Below, piece by piece: positions 34,899-44,296 of a stretch of 64,000 nt of DNA. Source of the stretch: Porticoccus sp. (GTDB taxonomy: Bacteria > Pseudomonadota > Gammaproteobacteria > Pseudomonadales > Porticoccaceae); assembly GCA_002733125.1 (NCBI GenBank), contig NVUM01000004.1, positions 77,357-141,356 of the forward strand, read 5' to 3'. Each line of letters begins with the position of its first letter. Position 1 is the stretch's first letter. The notes under the pieces are model-generated. The model searched no databases and had not been told where the DNA came from. It worked only from the letters and a program-made list of their open reading frames with translations. The translations under genes and the position numbers were made by a program.

Positions 34899-36224
34899 CT
34901 AGAGAATGAATCGGGACAAATCTTCATCCCGGGAAATTTCATTCAGGTATTTATCGACATAGGCACTGTCAATATCGATGGGCTCGCTTTTTTCGCCGAG
35001 GTCAGAGGCTTCGAATGACATTTCCTCCAGCAGACGCTCCATGATGGTATGCAGGCGTCGGGCACCGATATTCTCCGTACGCTCATTGACATCAAAGGCA
35101 ATTTCCGCAATACGCTTTACGCCATCGGCGGTGAAGCGGATGCGGAGCTTTTCGGTCGCCAGCAGCTCCCGGTATTGCTCGGTCAGAGACGCGCTGGGCT
35201 CGGTTAGAATTCGTTCAAAGTCACCACTGGTGAGGGATTCAAGTTCTACCCTGATGGGCAGCCTGCCCTGCAGCTCCGGAATCAGATCCGAGGGTTTGGA
35301 AAAGTGGAAGGCACCGGATGCGATAAACAGGATATGGTCGGTTTTGATCATGCCGTATTTGGTGGAAACGGTGCAGCCCTCAATCAACGGCAGCAAATCC
35401 CGTTGCACACCTTCCCGGGAAATATCGGTACCGGAGGTTTCGCCGCGCTTGGCCACCTTGTCAATTTCATCGATGAAAACAATGCCGTTCTGTTCCGCAA
35501 CAGTTACCGCGCGAACTTTCAGTTCGTCATCATTGACCAGTTTTGCCGCTTCATCCTCCGTGAGCTTTTTCATGGCCTGTGCCACGGTCATTTTTTGCCG
35601 ACTGGTTTTGTTTTTCCCCAGGTTGGAAAATATGCTTTGCAGCTGGTTGGTCATCTCTTCCATGCCGGGCGGCGCCATGATTTCAACGCCCACCGGCGAC
35701 GCATTGACTTCGATTTCGATCTCCCGGTCATCCAGTTCACCCTGGCGGAGTTTTTTGCGGAATACCTGCCGGGTACCTGACTCCGTTTCCGTCTGTTCCT
35801 TGTCCCGGGCAGGGGGCAACAAGACATCCAGGATACGCTCTTCGGCGGCATCCATGGCGCGGTGCTGGACCTTCTGCATTTCCTGTTCACGCAGCTGCTT
35901 CACCGACGTCTCCACCAGATCGCGAATAATCGATTCCACATCCTTGCCCACATAGCCCACCTCGGTGAACTTGGTGGCTTCCACCTTGACAAAAGGCGCG
36001 TCTGCCAGCCGGGCCAGTCGACGGGCAATTTCAGTTTTACCCACCCCGGTGGGGCCGATCATCAGAATGTTCTTCGGTGTTACTTCATTGCGCAACTCCT
36101 CTCTGAGTTGCATGCGACGCCAGCGGTTGCGCAGGGCAATGGCTACAGCGCGCTTGGCTGCATCCTGCCCAATGATATGGCTGTCGAGTTCATGGACGAT
36201 TTCACGGGGGGTCATATTGGACAT
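34899..36224 (-). CDS. hslU: HslU (ClpY) ATPase of the HslVU protease
   Basis: The AAA+ unfoldase that feeds proteins to HslV. The 441-residue protein has Walker [16 protein letters not shown], Walker [12 protein letters not shown], the intermediate I-domain at about 110-240, and ends in the SRFIL tail that docks into HslV. It follows hslV by 117 bases on the same strand and presumably shares its heat-shock promoter. Confidence 0.97.
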   Translation of the reverse strand: MSNMTPREIVHELDSHIIGQDAAKRAVAIALRNRWRRMQLREELRNEVTPKNILMIGPTGVGKTEIARRLARLADAPFVKVEATKFTEVGYVGKDVESIIRDLVETSVKQLREQEMQKVQHRAMDAAEERILDVLLPPARDKEQTETESGTRQVFRKKLRQGELDDREIEIEVNASPVGVEIMAPPGMEEMTNQLQSIFSNLGKNKTSRQKMTVAQAMKKLTEDEAAKLVNDDELKVRAVTVAEQNGIVFIDEIDKVAKRGETSGTDISREGVQRDLLPLIEGCTVSTKYGMIKTDHILFIASGAFHFSKPSDLIPELQGRLPIRVELESLTSGDFERILTEPSASLTEQYRELLATEKLRIRFTADGVKRIAEIAFDVNERTENIGARRLHTIMERLLEEMSFEASDLGEKSEPIDIDSAYVDKYLNEISRDEDLSRFIL

Positions 36225-36341
36225 GTCTTGGTCTCTTGTTTCCGGTTGCCGTTAAGCCCTCGGGCTGTAGCGGCAAATAATGGAGCCCAACCGGGCAGTG
36301 TGAAGTGGTAACAGGGCTTCGCTCTGCCAACACCCGGTTGA

Positions 36342-36881
36342 TCAGTAATCGAGTTGTTCGATCGTACGGTTGTGATTGGTATAGATACAGATATCGCCTG
36401 CGATGGCGAGTCCCTTCTCGACGATATCTCTGGCACTCAGCTCGGTGTTGTCGAGCAGGGCGCGTGCCGCAGACTGGGCGAAAGGGCCACCTGAGCCGAT
36501 GGCAATCAGATCTTCTTCGGGCTGGATCACATCACCGTTGCCGGTAATGATCAGCGAGGCTTCTTTGTCGGCTACCGCCAGCAATGCTTCCAGTTTCCGG
36601 AGGATGCGGTCCGAGCGCCAGTCTTTGGCCAACTCCACAGCTGCGCGGGTCAGGTTGCCACTGTGTTGTTCCAATTTGGCCTCGAATCGTTCAAAAAGCG
36701 TGAAGGCATCGGCTGTGCCGCCTGCAAACCCGGCAATAATCTGATCTTTGTAAAGGCGGCGCACTTTGCGCGCGTTGCCTTTCATAACCGTATTGCCAAG
36801 GGTGACCTGGCCGTCTCCGCCGATGACAACAGTGCCATTGCGACGTACGGAGAGAATAGTGGTACCGCGATATTGTTCCAA
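36342..36881 (-). CDS. hslV: HslV (ClpQ) peptidase subunit
   Basis: Threonine peptidase of the proteasome-like HslVU complex. The nucleophile Thr is in [11 protein letters not shown] after a short propeptide. [18 protein letters not shown] and [17 protein letters not shown] are family motifs. The ORF track starts at 36905; a TTG at 36881 with AGGAG at correct spacing gives the N-terminus [10 protein letters not shown] seen in related HslV, and is preferred. About 179 residues. A sigma-32-like promoter lies upstream. Confidence 0.95.
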   Translation of the reverse strand: MEQYRGTTILSVRRNGTVVIGGDGQVTLGNTVMKGNARKVRRLYKDQIIAGFAGGTADAFTLFERFEAKLEQHSGNLTRAAVELAKDWRSDRILRKLEALLAVADKEASLIITGNGDVIQPEEDLIAIGSGGPFAQSAARALLDNTELSARDIVEKGLAIAGDICIYTNHNRTIEQLDY

Positions 36882-36936
36882 AAGATTCTCCTGTGGACTA
36901 TCCATCGATCTGAAATAATTTTATACAGGGGACTAG

Positions 36937-36961
36937 GTGGGGCCAAAATGCAGAAATTCAA
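36937..36961 (-). promoter_or_regulatory. Sigma-32-like promoter before hslVU
   Basis: Minus-strand TTGAA, 14 bases, then CCCCAC, close to the heat-shock consensus CTTGAA-N(11-16)-CCCCAT. It lies about 55 bases before the hslV start. A second, sigma-70-like TATAAA lies nearer the gene. Confidence 0.45.
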
Positions 36962-36970
36962 CAGTGACTG

Positions 36971-37318
36971 TTAGCCGGCGTCTCCCGTTGCTTTGTCTGC
37001 CCTGAGGTACAGTGCCCCGTTCTCAATGCGGTAGGGCACCATGTCCAGGTATTGGCCGGCACAGGGTCCGGCAACGCATCGACCACTATCCACCTCAAAT
37101 AAAGCGCCGTGCGTACTGCACTGAATGTATTTCCGGTCATAGTCCAGAAAATGATCCGGCATCAGGTTCAAGGGTGCGCCTGTATGGGGGCAGTGGTTTT
37201 GATAAACAAATACTTCCTGTCCCCGCCTAACCACAAAACAGCTTTTACCGGCGACATTCAGTTCCCTGCTGCCCGGATTCGGTAGCTCTGCCACATGGCA
37301 GAGCGGTTTTGCGGACAT
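36971..37318 (-). CDS. Rieske [2Fe-2S] ferredoxin-like protein
   Basis: A 115-residue soluble Rieske protein with both ligand pairs: CPHTGAPL (Cys, His) and CSTHGALF (Cys, His). It lacks a signal peptide and other domains, so it resembles cytoplasmic Rieske ferredoxins that serve oxygenases or unknown redox partners. The start codon overlaps the htpX stop (TGATG), implying coupled translation. Why it is linked to a membrane protease gene is unclear; no oxygenase is encoded nearby. Confidence 0.88.
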   Translation of the reverse strand: MSAKPLCHVAELPNPGSRELNVAGKSCFVVRRGQEVFVYQNHCPHTGAPLNLMPDHFLDYDRKYIQCSTHGALFEVDSGRCVAGPCAGQYLDMVPYRIENGALYLRADKATGDAG

Positions 37319-38211
37319 CAGCCACCCCGGCGCAGTGTTTCAATGCGCTCGCTGAGGGGAGGGTGTGTCATGAACAGGCGCGAAGCATGTTCTTTCCAGC
37401 CACTGGAAATACCGAAAGCTGTAAGGGTATCCGGCATCTGGTTGGGCACGTGAGCCTGGGTTTCTTCCTGAAGTCGCTGCAGGGCCGAAATCATTGCCCC
37501 GCGGCTGGCCAGATGTGCACCGCTGGCGTCGGCGCGAAATTCCCGCCAGCGGGAAAACCACATCACAATCATTGACGCAAAAATGCCCAGTACCACCTGT
37601 AATACCATGACGATCATGAAGTAACCGATGCCGTGGCCACTGTTGTTTTTGAATACGGCCCTGTCGATAATCGAGCCGAGAATCCGGGCAAAAAACATCA
37701 CGAAAGTATTCAGAACCCCCTGTATCAGCGATAGGGTTACCATATCGCCATTAGCCACATGGCCGATTTCATGGGCCAGCACAGCGCGGACTTCCTCTCG
37801 ATCAAAACGCTGCATCAGCCCGGCGCTGACCGCGACCAGGGCATCGTTCCTGTTCCAGCCTGTGGCGAAGGCATTTGATTGCTGTGCGGGAAAAATGCCG
37901 ACTTCCGGCATGCCGATACCCGCTTTTTTTGCCAGGTCAGCAACCGTTTCTTTCAGCCAGCGCTCCTCGGGGGTCCGCGGCTGGTCGATCAGTTGCACGC
38001 CGGTGGACCGCTTTGCCATCCACTTTGAGATAAGCAGTGAAATGAATGAGCCGGCAAAACCGAATATCCCACACATGATCAGCAGCCCGGTGAGGTTCCC
38101 CTGAACCCCTTGGGCGGCAAGGTATTGCTCCAGCCCAAGTACTTTTAGAATGATGCTGAACAGCACCAGAATGGCAATGTTGGTGCCCAGAAAAAGCCCG
38201 ATTCTTAACAC
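37318..38211 (-). CDS. htpX: Membrane zinc protease HtpX
   Basis: A 297-residue inner-membrane metalloprotease for quality control of membrane proteins. The zinc motif is [12 protein letters not shown], with a third ligand in [11 protein letters not shown]-terminal helices ([17 protein letters not shown]) and two further helices match the family. The ORF track starts at 38262, but a GTG at 38211 preceded by AGGAGAG gives the family N-terminus [11 protein letters not shown] and is preferred. Upstream sequence TTGAATTTTTCAAAACAAGTCGCATCT (here described, not proven) has a weak sigma-32-like look. Confidence 0.95.
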   Translation of the reverse strand: MLRIGLFLGTNIAILVLFSIILKVLGLEQYLAAQGVQGNLTGLLIMCGIFGFAGSFISLLISKWMAKRSTGVQLIDQPRTPEERWLKETVADLAKKAGIGMPEVGIFPAQQSNAFATGWNRNDALVAVSAGLMQRFDREEVRAVLAHEIGHVANGDMVTLSLIQGVLNTFVMFFARILGSIIDRAVFKNNSGHGIGYFMIVMVLQVVLGIFASMIVMWFSRWREFRADASGAHLASRGAMISALQRLQEETQAHVPNQMPDTLTAFGISSGWKEHASRLFMTHPPLSERIETLRRGG

Positions 38212-38517
38212 GTGATCTCTCCTAGTGATAATGTCGGCCAGTATGGTGTCAGCAACTGGCACCCCTGTAAGATGCGACTTGTTTTGAAAAATTCAATTGC
38301 CGGGTTGATGAATATCCCCGGCTGTCTTGTTGGAACGCCTGTCATAAACTGTCAATGGTTGTCGCGTTAAAAAGCAGTGATTGACTATAGCAAAGATGAC
38401 CAGCCGGCTCTCCAGAAAGATTGATGGATTCCGGGTCGGGACTGCAGTCACCCGGTAGCAATCCGATGTACTATGTGGGCAGATTCCAATCTGGGTTCGC
38501 CAAAACGAGGTTCTGCC

Positions 38518-38979
38518 ATGGCAGTAATGAAACCGCTGGTAATAATGCTGATGGCACTGAACATGCTGTCCGGGTGCGCTCTATTGTCGTCGGGGCAGCC
38601 GCCGCCAGAAGTTCAGCTCAGCAATGTGGAGCCTGCCGGGAGAGAAGGGCTTGAGCAACGCTTTATGATCAGTTTGCGAATCCTCAACCACAGCAGCACA
38701 CCACTGAATATTTCCGGATTATCCTATAGCCTCAATTTGGAAGGACACAAGCTGATCAGCGGGGTGGCCGGGGGGCTTCGGCCGATTCCTCCCCACAGTC
38801 AGGTCGCTATCAAAGTACCAGCCTCCACCAACCTGATCAGTGGTCTGAAAATCATTGGTGCCTTTATGGAAAAGAACAGACAATCGGTGGATTTTGAACT
38901 GGAAACCCGGTTAAGCATGGGCTGGTGGCGCATGCCTGTCACTGTGGTCGAATCGGGTTCGCTCGACTTGAGTCAATAA
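38518..38979 (+). CDS. LEA type 2 (water-stress/hypersensitive) domain lipoprotein
   Basis: A 153-residue exported lipoprotein (signal VIMLMALNMLSGC) with a single LEA-2 domain: RFMISLRILNHSSTPLNISG, SYSLNLEG, and SGVAGGLRPIPPHSQVAIKV. This Ig-like domain is found in plant desiccation proteins and in bacterial envelope proteins of unknown function. The ATG at 38518 lies behind GAGG and begins at the signal peptide; an ATG three codons later is possible. It precedes the YiiX-like gene by 27 bases, perhaps forming a short operon. Confidence 0.8.
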   Translation: MAVMKPLVIMLMALNMLSGCALLSSGQPPPEVQLSNVEPAGREGLEQRFMISLRILNHSSTPLNISGLSYSLNLEGHKLISGVAGGLRPIPPHSQVAIKVPASTNLISGLKIIGAFMEKNRQSVDFELETRLSMGWWRMPVTVVESGSLDLSQ

Positions 38980-39006
38980 TCCCCGGTTACATCGGATCAA
39001 GCGAAC

Positions 39007-39792
39007 GTGATACTCCAGCGAATAGGTGAATGGTTAGCAAGCAAGCTGGCCGAGCCCAGATATCGCAGTACGATGCCAACCCGTACGGACCTGCTGGCGG
39101 CGACACTTCGTCCCGGTGACGTATTGCTCGTGGAGGGGCTGAGTCGTTTCAGTATCGCCATCAAGTATCTCACCCAGTCTACCTGGTCTCATTCCGCACT
39201 CTATATCGGTTCCTGGCAGGGACAGACGGGAATGCTGGTGGAGGTGGATGTGCGCGAAGGGGTCAGGCTGGTTCCGCTGAGTCATTTTTTTGGCCTTCAG
39301 GCGCGTATCTGTCGGCCGGTGAAACTGGATGAAAGCGAGATAGCCGAGTTGATCGGTTATGCGACCGACAGGCTTGGCTATCATTACGACCTGAAAAATA
39401 TTCTGGACCTGATGAGGTATCTGATTCCGACACCTCCGGTGCCGAATCGATGGCGGCGGCGGATGCTGTCGCTGGGCAGTGGTGATCCCACCCGAGCCAT
39501 CTGCTCGTCCCTGATTGCCCAGGCATTCCAGTCAATACGCTACCCGATCTTGCCTACAATAACATTGGAAAAGGCCGTTGATCCCGATTTGCAGGAAATC
39601 TATCAGGAAATTCTTCATATTCGGCACCATAGTCTTTTTGTGCCGAGGGATTTTGATTTGTCGCCCTATTTTGAAGTGGTCAAACCGACCCTGGTAGCCG
39701 GTTTTGATCCTCATCTGGTGACCTGGGGTGAACCGTCCGTTGAGCAGGATGTGCAGCCGCAGCAAGCATCCCGGCATATATCGGCGGATTAA
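39007..39792 (+). CDS. YiiX-like permuted NlpC/P60 papain-fold protein
   Basis: A 261-residue protein of the YiiX/YebB (DUF830) type. The conserved segment LRPGDVLLVEG and the His of TWSHSALYIGS pair with the nucleophile Cys in RAICSSLIAQAFQ, the permuted order of the papain-like peptidase fold. Family members are thought to act on amide bonds of cell-wall peptides or lipids. It begins with GTG. The C-terminal quarter has no recognised domain. No signal peptide is evident. Confidence 0.75.
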   Translation: MILQRIGEWLASKLAEPRYRSTMPTRTDLLAATLRPGDVLLVEGLSRFSIAIKYLTQSTWSHSALYIGSWQGQTGMLVEVDVREGVRLVPLSHFFGLQARICRPVKLDESEIAELIGYATDRLGYHYDLKNILDLMRYLIPTPPVPNRWRRRMLSLGSGDPTRAICSSLIAQAFQSIRYPILPTITLEKAVDPDLQEIYQEILHIRHHSLFVPRDFDLSPYFEVVKPTLVAGFDPHLVTWGEPSVEQDVQPQQASRHISAD

Positions 39793-39803
39793 CAGGTAGC
39801 CAA

Positions 39804-40628
39804 TTAACCCGCATTATCTAACAGACGAACCTCTCTCTGTGGGAAAGGTATGTTGATGTTGGCGTCAGTGAGTGCCTGAAAAATCGCCCCGTTCACCCGG
39901 AACCGCGTTTCGTGAAAATGTTCTGTAGGCACCCAGAAACGCACCATGAAGTTAATCCCGCTATCACCAAAATTGTCGATGCCGATCAGAGGGTCCCGGG
40001 CCTCCGCAGCGCCCTGTTCTGCCAATACTGATTGCAGTACCTTGACCACCGTCTCCGGGTCAGAGCCATAACTGACGCCCACCGTGGTTTCTGCCAGTTT
40101 GTTGGCAGCAGAATTGTGCAGAATCTCGCCGACGATATGCCGGTTGGGAATGGTGATGCGCACATTGTCCTCATCCTTCAGGACGGTATAAGCGAGATGA
40201 ACCTCGTCTACCAGTCCGGTTTCCCCCTTCACTGTGATGGTGTCGCCCACGACGAAAGGGCGGGTAATGATAATATTCAGTCCCGCGCCATAGTTGGAAA
40301 GTAGTCCCTGAACGGCCAGGCCGGCCCCCAGTGAAATGGCACCAATGGCGGCCACGAAAGGTGTCACACTGATACCGATTTTGCCGAGGGCAATAATGGC
40401 CACGCCCACCAGAATGACAATTTTGACAAAGCTGGCGATAAAGCGGCTCAGGGTGATATCGAGGGACTTTTTCTCACACAGTCTGAGTGTTGCGGCCGAC
40501 ACTTTGGATGCCACAAACATGCCGATCAGAAAAACGATCAGTGCGCCAACCAACTGGAAGCTGTAGTTGACAAAAAATTGCACAATACTGTTGTAGATTG
40601 CCTCGACTTGCTGAATTTCTTCCTGCAT
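39804..40628 (-). CDS. mscS: Small-conductance mechanosensitive channel MscS
   Basis: A 274-residue MscS with three N-terminal TM helices, the pore-lining TM3 motif GLAVQGLLSNYGAGL, and the cytoplasmic cage beginning PFVVGDTITVKG. Length and layout are close to E. coli MscS. It releases solutes during hypo-osmotic shock. It converges with the YiiX-like gene and diverges from the M15 peptidase gene. Confidence 0.93.
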   Translation of the reverse strand: MQEEIQQVEAIYNSIVQFFVNYSFQLVGALIVFLIGMFVASKVSAATLRLCEKKSLDITLSRFIASFVKIVILVGVAIIALGKIGISVTPFVAAIGAISLGAGLAVQGLLSNYGAGLNIIITRPFVVGDTITVKGETGLVDEVHLAYTVLKDEDNVRITIPNRHIVGEILHNSAANKLAETTVGVSYGSDPETVVKVLQSVLAEQGAAEARDPLIGIDNFGDSGINFMVRFWVPTEHFHETRFRVNGAIFQALTDANINIPFPQREVRLLDNAG

Positions 40629-40730
40629 GGGTGGTCACTCCTGCTGTGTTTTGGGCGAAGCATAGCAAAATACTATTCGGCATATTAAGGTGTTATTTTT
40701 CCGACAGGCTGTATTCCCGGTAAAACCTAC

Positions 40731-41429
40731 ATGGCAAGTATTAACAATCGAATGCTAATGGGCTGTGATGAGCAGTTCCTGTGCAAACTGGATGGCAGTG
40801 TGTTGTTGCACGGTGACGTCATCAGGCCATTTCAGGCGATGTGTGATGCGGCTGCGGGTGAGGGCCTACAGATTACCGTGGCCAGTGGCCATCGCTCTTT
40901 CGCGCGGCAACTGGCCATCTGGAACAGCAAGGCTCGGGGTTTGCGCCCGGTGCTGGATGATACTGGCTCCCCGATTGATCTCGAATCGCTCAGTGACTGC
41001 GACAAGGTAATGGCGATCTTGCGCTGGTCCGCACTGCCGGGGTGTTCCCGGCATCACTGGGGAACCGATATGGATGTCTGGGACGCAGCGGCTGTGCCTG
41101 GCGACTACAGGTTGCAGCTTGTCCCGGAGGAGTATGCCGGGTCAGGGCCGTTTTGCAGATTGTCCGAATGGTTGCAGGAACATGCCGCCGGTTTTGGTTT
41201 TATCAGACCCTATGCCATTGATCGTGGTGGCGTGGCCCCCGAGCCATGGCACCTGAGTTATCTGCCGGTAGCACGGCTGTTTGAGGAGAAACTGGATAGA
41301 GTATTTCTGCGCGAAATTCTGGATAATGACCAGTTGGAATTGCGTGCTGCTGTTCTGTCGAATCTCGATACAATCATGGCAAGGTTCATTTTTCCCGCAA
41401 TAACTTTGCCGCAATTAAAGAGACACTGA
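40731..41429 (+). CDS. M15-family D-alanyl-D-alanine carboxypeptidase-like protein
   Basis: A 232-residue VanY-like zinc peptidase. Active-site segments are HRSFARQLAIWNSK, SRHHWGTDMDVWD (His and Asp zinc ligands) and EPWHLSY (third ligand). It probably trims peptidoglycan peptides or acts in the recycling of muropeptides. No signal peptide is obvious, so its location is uncertain. Its stop codon overlaps the cysE start (TGATG), making the three downstream genes a likely operon. Confidence 0.85.
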   Translation: MASINNRMLMGCDEQFLCKLDGSVLLHGDVIRPFQAMCDAAAGEGLQITVASGHRSFARQLAIWNSKARGLRPVLDDTGSPIDLESLSDCDKVMAILRWSALPGCSRHHWGTDMDVWDAAAVPGDYRLQLVPEEYAGSGPFCRLSEWLQEHAAGFGFIRPYAIDRGGVAPEPWHLSYLPVARLFEEKLDRVFLREILDNDQLELRAAVLSNLDTIMARFIFPAITLPQLKRH

Positions 41430-42241
41430 TGGTCGATCTGTCACAAACAACCCCAGCCGACGACGCGCTCTGGCAATCAATTCGCCACGAAGTTGTGGAA
41501 CGGGCCAGACTGGAGCCGGTTCTGGCGAGCTTTTTCCATGCCGCCGTCCTGAGCCATAAATCCCTCGAGGATGCGCTCGCCTACAACCTGGCTGAACAAC
41601 TCGGTAACAGTATTTTATCCCCGCTGGCCATTTATCAGGTGCTGCTGGACGCAATGCAGAGTGACAGTTCAATTTGCGAGCGGATGAGACGTGACCTGAC
41701 GGCCCATATGGAACGTGATCCGGCCTGCGATCAGTATTGTCTGCCTCTGCTTTACTTCAAGGGATTTCACGCTTTGCAGGTGTACCGTGTGGCGAACTGG
41801 CTCTGGCGGCACGAGCGGCGCTCCCTGGCCCTGTTTCTGCAAAGCCGGGCCTCGGAAATATTTGCGGTGGATATTCATCCTGCAGCCGATATTGCCGGCG
41901 GTATCATGCTTGATCATGCCACGGGTCTGGTGATCGGTGAAACGGCGGTGATCGGTGAAAATGTTTCCCTGTTACATTCGGTGACCCTGGGCGGCACCGG
42001 CGCTCAGGCAGGCGATCGCCATCCAAAAATACGTTGCGGTGTGCTAATTGCTGCGGGTGCCAAAGTACTTGGCAATATCGAGGTGGGTGAAGGTGCCAAG
42101 ATCGGTGCCGGAAGCCTGGTTCTCGATTCAGTATTACCGCATACCACAGTGGTGGGTGTCCCAGCCAGAGTGGTGGGGGTTCCCGGTGAGGCCGAGCCCT
42201 CCCGTACCATGGACCAACGTATCAACCTGGGTTGTGGCTGA
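41429..42241 (+). CDS. cysE: Serine O-acetyltransferase
   Basis: Transfers acetyl from acetyl-CoA to L-serine, the first step of cysteine synthesis. The 270-residue protein has the N-terminal helical domain and a left-handed hexapeptide-repeat domain containing VDIHPAADIAGGIMLDHATG, VIGETAVIGENVSLLHSVTLGG and AKIGAGSLVL. The length matches E. coli CysE. Both ends overlap neighbours by one base, so it is translationally coupled to the M15 peptidase and to dgkA. Confidence 0.95.
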   Translation: MVDLSQTTPADDALWQSIRHEVVERARLEPVLASFFHAAVLSHKSLEDALAYNLAEQLGNSILSPLAIYQVLLDAMQSDSSICERMRRDLTAHMERDPACDQYCLPLLYFKGFHALQVYRVANWLWRHERRSLALFLQSRASEIFAVDIHPAADIAGGIMLDHATGLVIGETAVIGENVSLLHSVTLGGTGAQAGDRHPKIRCGVLIAAGAKVLGNIEVGEGAKIGAGSLVLDSVLPHTTVVGVPARVVGVPGEAEPSRTMDQRINLGCG

Positions 42242-42603
42242 TGGAACGCATTTATGGCTTGATAAAACGTCGCGCTTTCTATGCCGCCATTAACTCCTGG
42301 CGTGGTTTACTGGCCTGTTTTAAATACGAGGAAGCCTTCAGGATTGAAGTGGCGGTTACCTGTCTGCTCTTTCCTCTGGCATTTTTTGTGGCTGAAAACC
42401 CGGTCGAGCTGGTTCTTCTGTTGGGTTCCGTTTTATTGTTGCTGATCGTGGAGCTGCTCAATTCCGCTGTGGAGGCTGCCATTGACCGTATCGGTGAAGA
42501 GCGCCATGATTTATCTGGCAGGGCCAAGGATCTCGGTTCTGCGGCGGTTTTATTGACGATGTTGTTGGTGTTGATTACCTGGGTTGCTATCGCCGTTCAA
42601 TGA
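42241..42603 (+). CDS. dgkA: Diacylglycerol kinase (DgkA)
   Basis: A 120-residue inner-membrane kinase that recycles diacylglycerol to phosphatidic acid. The signature ELLNSAVEAAIDRIGEERHDLSGRAKD is nearly the E. coli sequence, flanked by three TM helices. The ORF track begins three codons early; the ATG at 42241 overlaps the cysE stop (TGATG). Confidence 0.95.
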   Translation: MERIYGLIKRRAFYAAINSWRGLLACFKYEEAFRIEVAVTCLLFPLAFFVAENPVELVLLLGSVLLLLIVELLNSAVEAAIDRIGEERHDLSGRAKDLGSAAVLLTMLLVLITWVAIAVQ

Positions 42604-42664
42604 ATAGGCGTCGTTTGACTGAACATCAGGATTGATTGCTATCTGAAACGGATAAGGGGAGCGG

Positions 42665-43240
42665 GTGATGAACGATAGACGTTTTGAAGTGATTTTTCGC
42701 GGAGACGTGGTGCCCGGACAATCTCTGATGGACGTGAAGCGACGTCTGGCCGAATTATTCGGCGCACCGGCTGCCAAGGTTGAACAGATGTTTTCCGGCA
42801 GACCCGTAGTCATTAAACGTGACCTCGATGAAGAGGCGGCAGCGCGTTACAGGGTTGCCCTGAAAGATGCCGGTGCGCTGGTGGAGCTTCGCCCCGTTGA
42901 TTCTGACAGCCACACAGGAAGTGATACCAGCCGCGCAGATCAAACAGTACCACTGGCTGCGAACCCGGCTCTGGGTGCTGACGGCCCATCGGGTCGGAAA
43001 ACGGTAGCGCCACAATCCGGCCCGGAATATTCGAAGGCAGCAGAGACCATCGGTGTAGCCCCGGTGGGAGCGGACGTTCTGCCTCCTGAATATCGCCGTG
43101 ACTTTACGCCCCGAGAGGTGGATACGTCCTATATAACGGTGGATGAACCCGGCGCCGATGTGCTGAAAGCAGATGAGAAGTCCCCACCCATCAAACGGAA
43201 TGTGGATACCTCCCGTCTCTCTGTGAAAGATCCCGAATAG
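42665..43240 (+). CDS. Hypothetical protein with a small N-terminal domain and C-terminal 28-residue repeats
   Basis: A 191-residue protein. Residues 5-78 form a compact domain (FEVIFRGDVVPGQSLMDVKR, LAELFGAPAAKVEQMFSGRP, EEAAARYRVALKDAGALVEL) that I have met at the N-terminus of several gammaproteobacterial membrane proteins; it has no assigned function. Residues about 80-130 are a low-complexity linker. The C-terminus has two tandem 28-residue units beginning VAPVGADVLPPEYRRD and VDEPGADVLKADEKSP, each ending in VDTS. No TM segment or signal peptide is present. It follows dgkA by about 60 bases. Confidence 0.6.
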   Translation: MMNDRRFEVIFRGDVVPGQSLMDVKRRLAELFGAPAAKVEQMFSGRPVVIKRDLDEEAAARYRVALKDAGALVELRPVDSDSHTGSDTSRADQTVPLAANPALGADGPSGRKTVAPQSGPEYSKAAETIGVAPVGADVLPPEYRRDFTPREVDTSYITVDEPGADVLKADEKSPPIKRNVDTSRLSVKDPE

Positions 43241-43642
43241 CAATAACCCGCTGAGATTCTCCTGCCAGTCGGTATTGAAGGCGGTGCTCAGGGCTGCTGC
43301 CAGGTGAAGGTGGCGAGCGCATTGGATGTCAGTCCCGGTCAACTGGGAACGAGGTCAGCCATGCGGCTTCCGCCAACAACCAGCTCACCAGATCGGCCGG
43401 TGGTTGTTTTGGATGCCAGTATTTTCTACTTGTCGGATCAGGTAATTAATATCGGTGGTCTGATGGATGTCTATTATCTATCAGTATGTTGGCATTGATC
43501 CAAAAGAAGTACGGCAGCACATGGATCCGTGTCTCCGGGGACACGTTACCCATTCATGATTTCGCCTGTCGGCGATGCCGAGGTAACCTGGCCTTTGCCG
43601 GCGCTATAATGCATCTTGTACGTGGCAGGAAAGGAATGCAGT
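43241..43642 (+). other. 402-base intergenic region with a candidate promoter
   Basis: No convincing gene. AACAACCA/TGGTTGTT (43375-43382 with 43401-43408) followed by two T residues may end the upstream transcript. A perfect -10 hexamer TATAAT (43605-43610) lies 32 bases before the smrA start; no good -35 accompanies it. The ORF at 43304 has no protein-like features. Confidence 0.5.
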
Positions 43643-44239
43643 GTGACTGACGACGATAACGGTATTTTTCGCCAGCAGATGAAGGATGTTGAACCGCTTA
43701 AAAAACCGGCGGAGCGCGTTCGTCTGAAGCAACCCGTTGTGATGACCCCCGGCCTGGAATCGCGACGGCGGGCTGCCGAGGCCATGATCGCCAGTGATGT
43801 CGATGGCCTGTCGTCAGAAGCGTATATCCCGCCAGTGAAACCAAGGGATGTGCTGTCGTTCAAGCGCAGTGGCGTTCAGCACGGCGTGTTCAAAAACCTG
43901 CGGATGGGCAACTATCTTGTCGATTCGCGGCTCGACCTGCACCGCCTGACGGTTGATCAGGCGCGACAGCAGGTCTACCTCTTTATTCAGGATTGCCTGA
44001 AACACGACATACGCTGTGCATTGATCACGCACGGGAGAGGGGAGAATCGGGAAAAGCCCGCACTGCTTAAAAGCTGCACCAACCATTGGTTGCAGCAGAT
44101 GGATGAAGTGTTGGCTTTTCACAGTGCCCAGCCACAACACGGGGGCACGGGTGCCACCTATGTCATGTTGCGCAAAAGCGCCGAGAAACGCGTTGAAAAT
44201 CTGGAGCGGCACCACAAGGGGATCAAGTCGCGACTGTAG
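43643..44239 (+). CDS. smrA: Smr-domain endonuclease-like protein
   Basis: A 198-residue protein with a C-terminal Smr domain: LDLHRLTVDQARQQVYLF (the LDxH motif) and ALITHGRGENREKP (the HGxG motif). Smr domains nick DNA or cleave stalled mRNA. The N-terminal half, with KRSGVQHGVFKNLRMGNY, matches the SmrA/YdaL group of proteobacteria. The GTG at 43643 with AAGGA upstream is preferred over the TTG used by the ORF track. Confidence 0.88.
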   Translation: MTDDDNGIFRQQMKDVEPLKKPAERVRLKQPVVMTPGLESRRRAAEAMIASDVDGLSSEAYIPPVKPRDVLSFKRSGVQHGVFKNLRMGNYLVDSRLDLHRLTVDQARQQVYLFIQDCLKHDIRCALITHGRGENREKPALLKSCTNHWLQQMDEVLAFHSAQPQHGGTGATYVMLRKSAEKRVENLERHHKGIKSRL

Positions 44240-44296
44240 TTTGTCGCTCTGGTTCTGGTTTCCGAGCGCCAGATGCCCGATGGGTCCGATTAAAGG

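Noticed and set aside
34978-35955. 325-codon plus-strand ORF opposite hslU
   Set aside because: Ser/Arg-rich shadow of a strongly conserved gene, with no ribosome-binding site.
43304-43498. 64-codon ORF in the dgkA-smrA interval
   Set aside because: No ribosome-binding site, family similarity or biased codon use; treated as intergenic.
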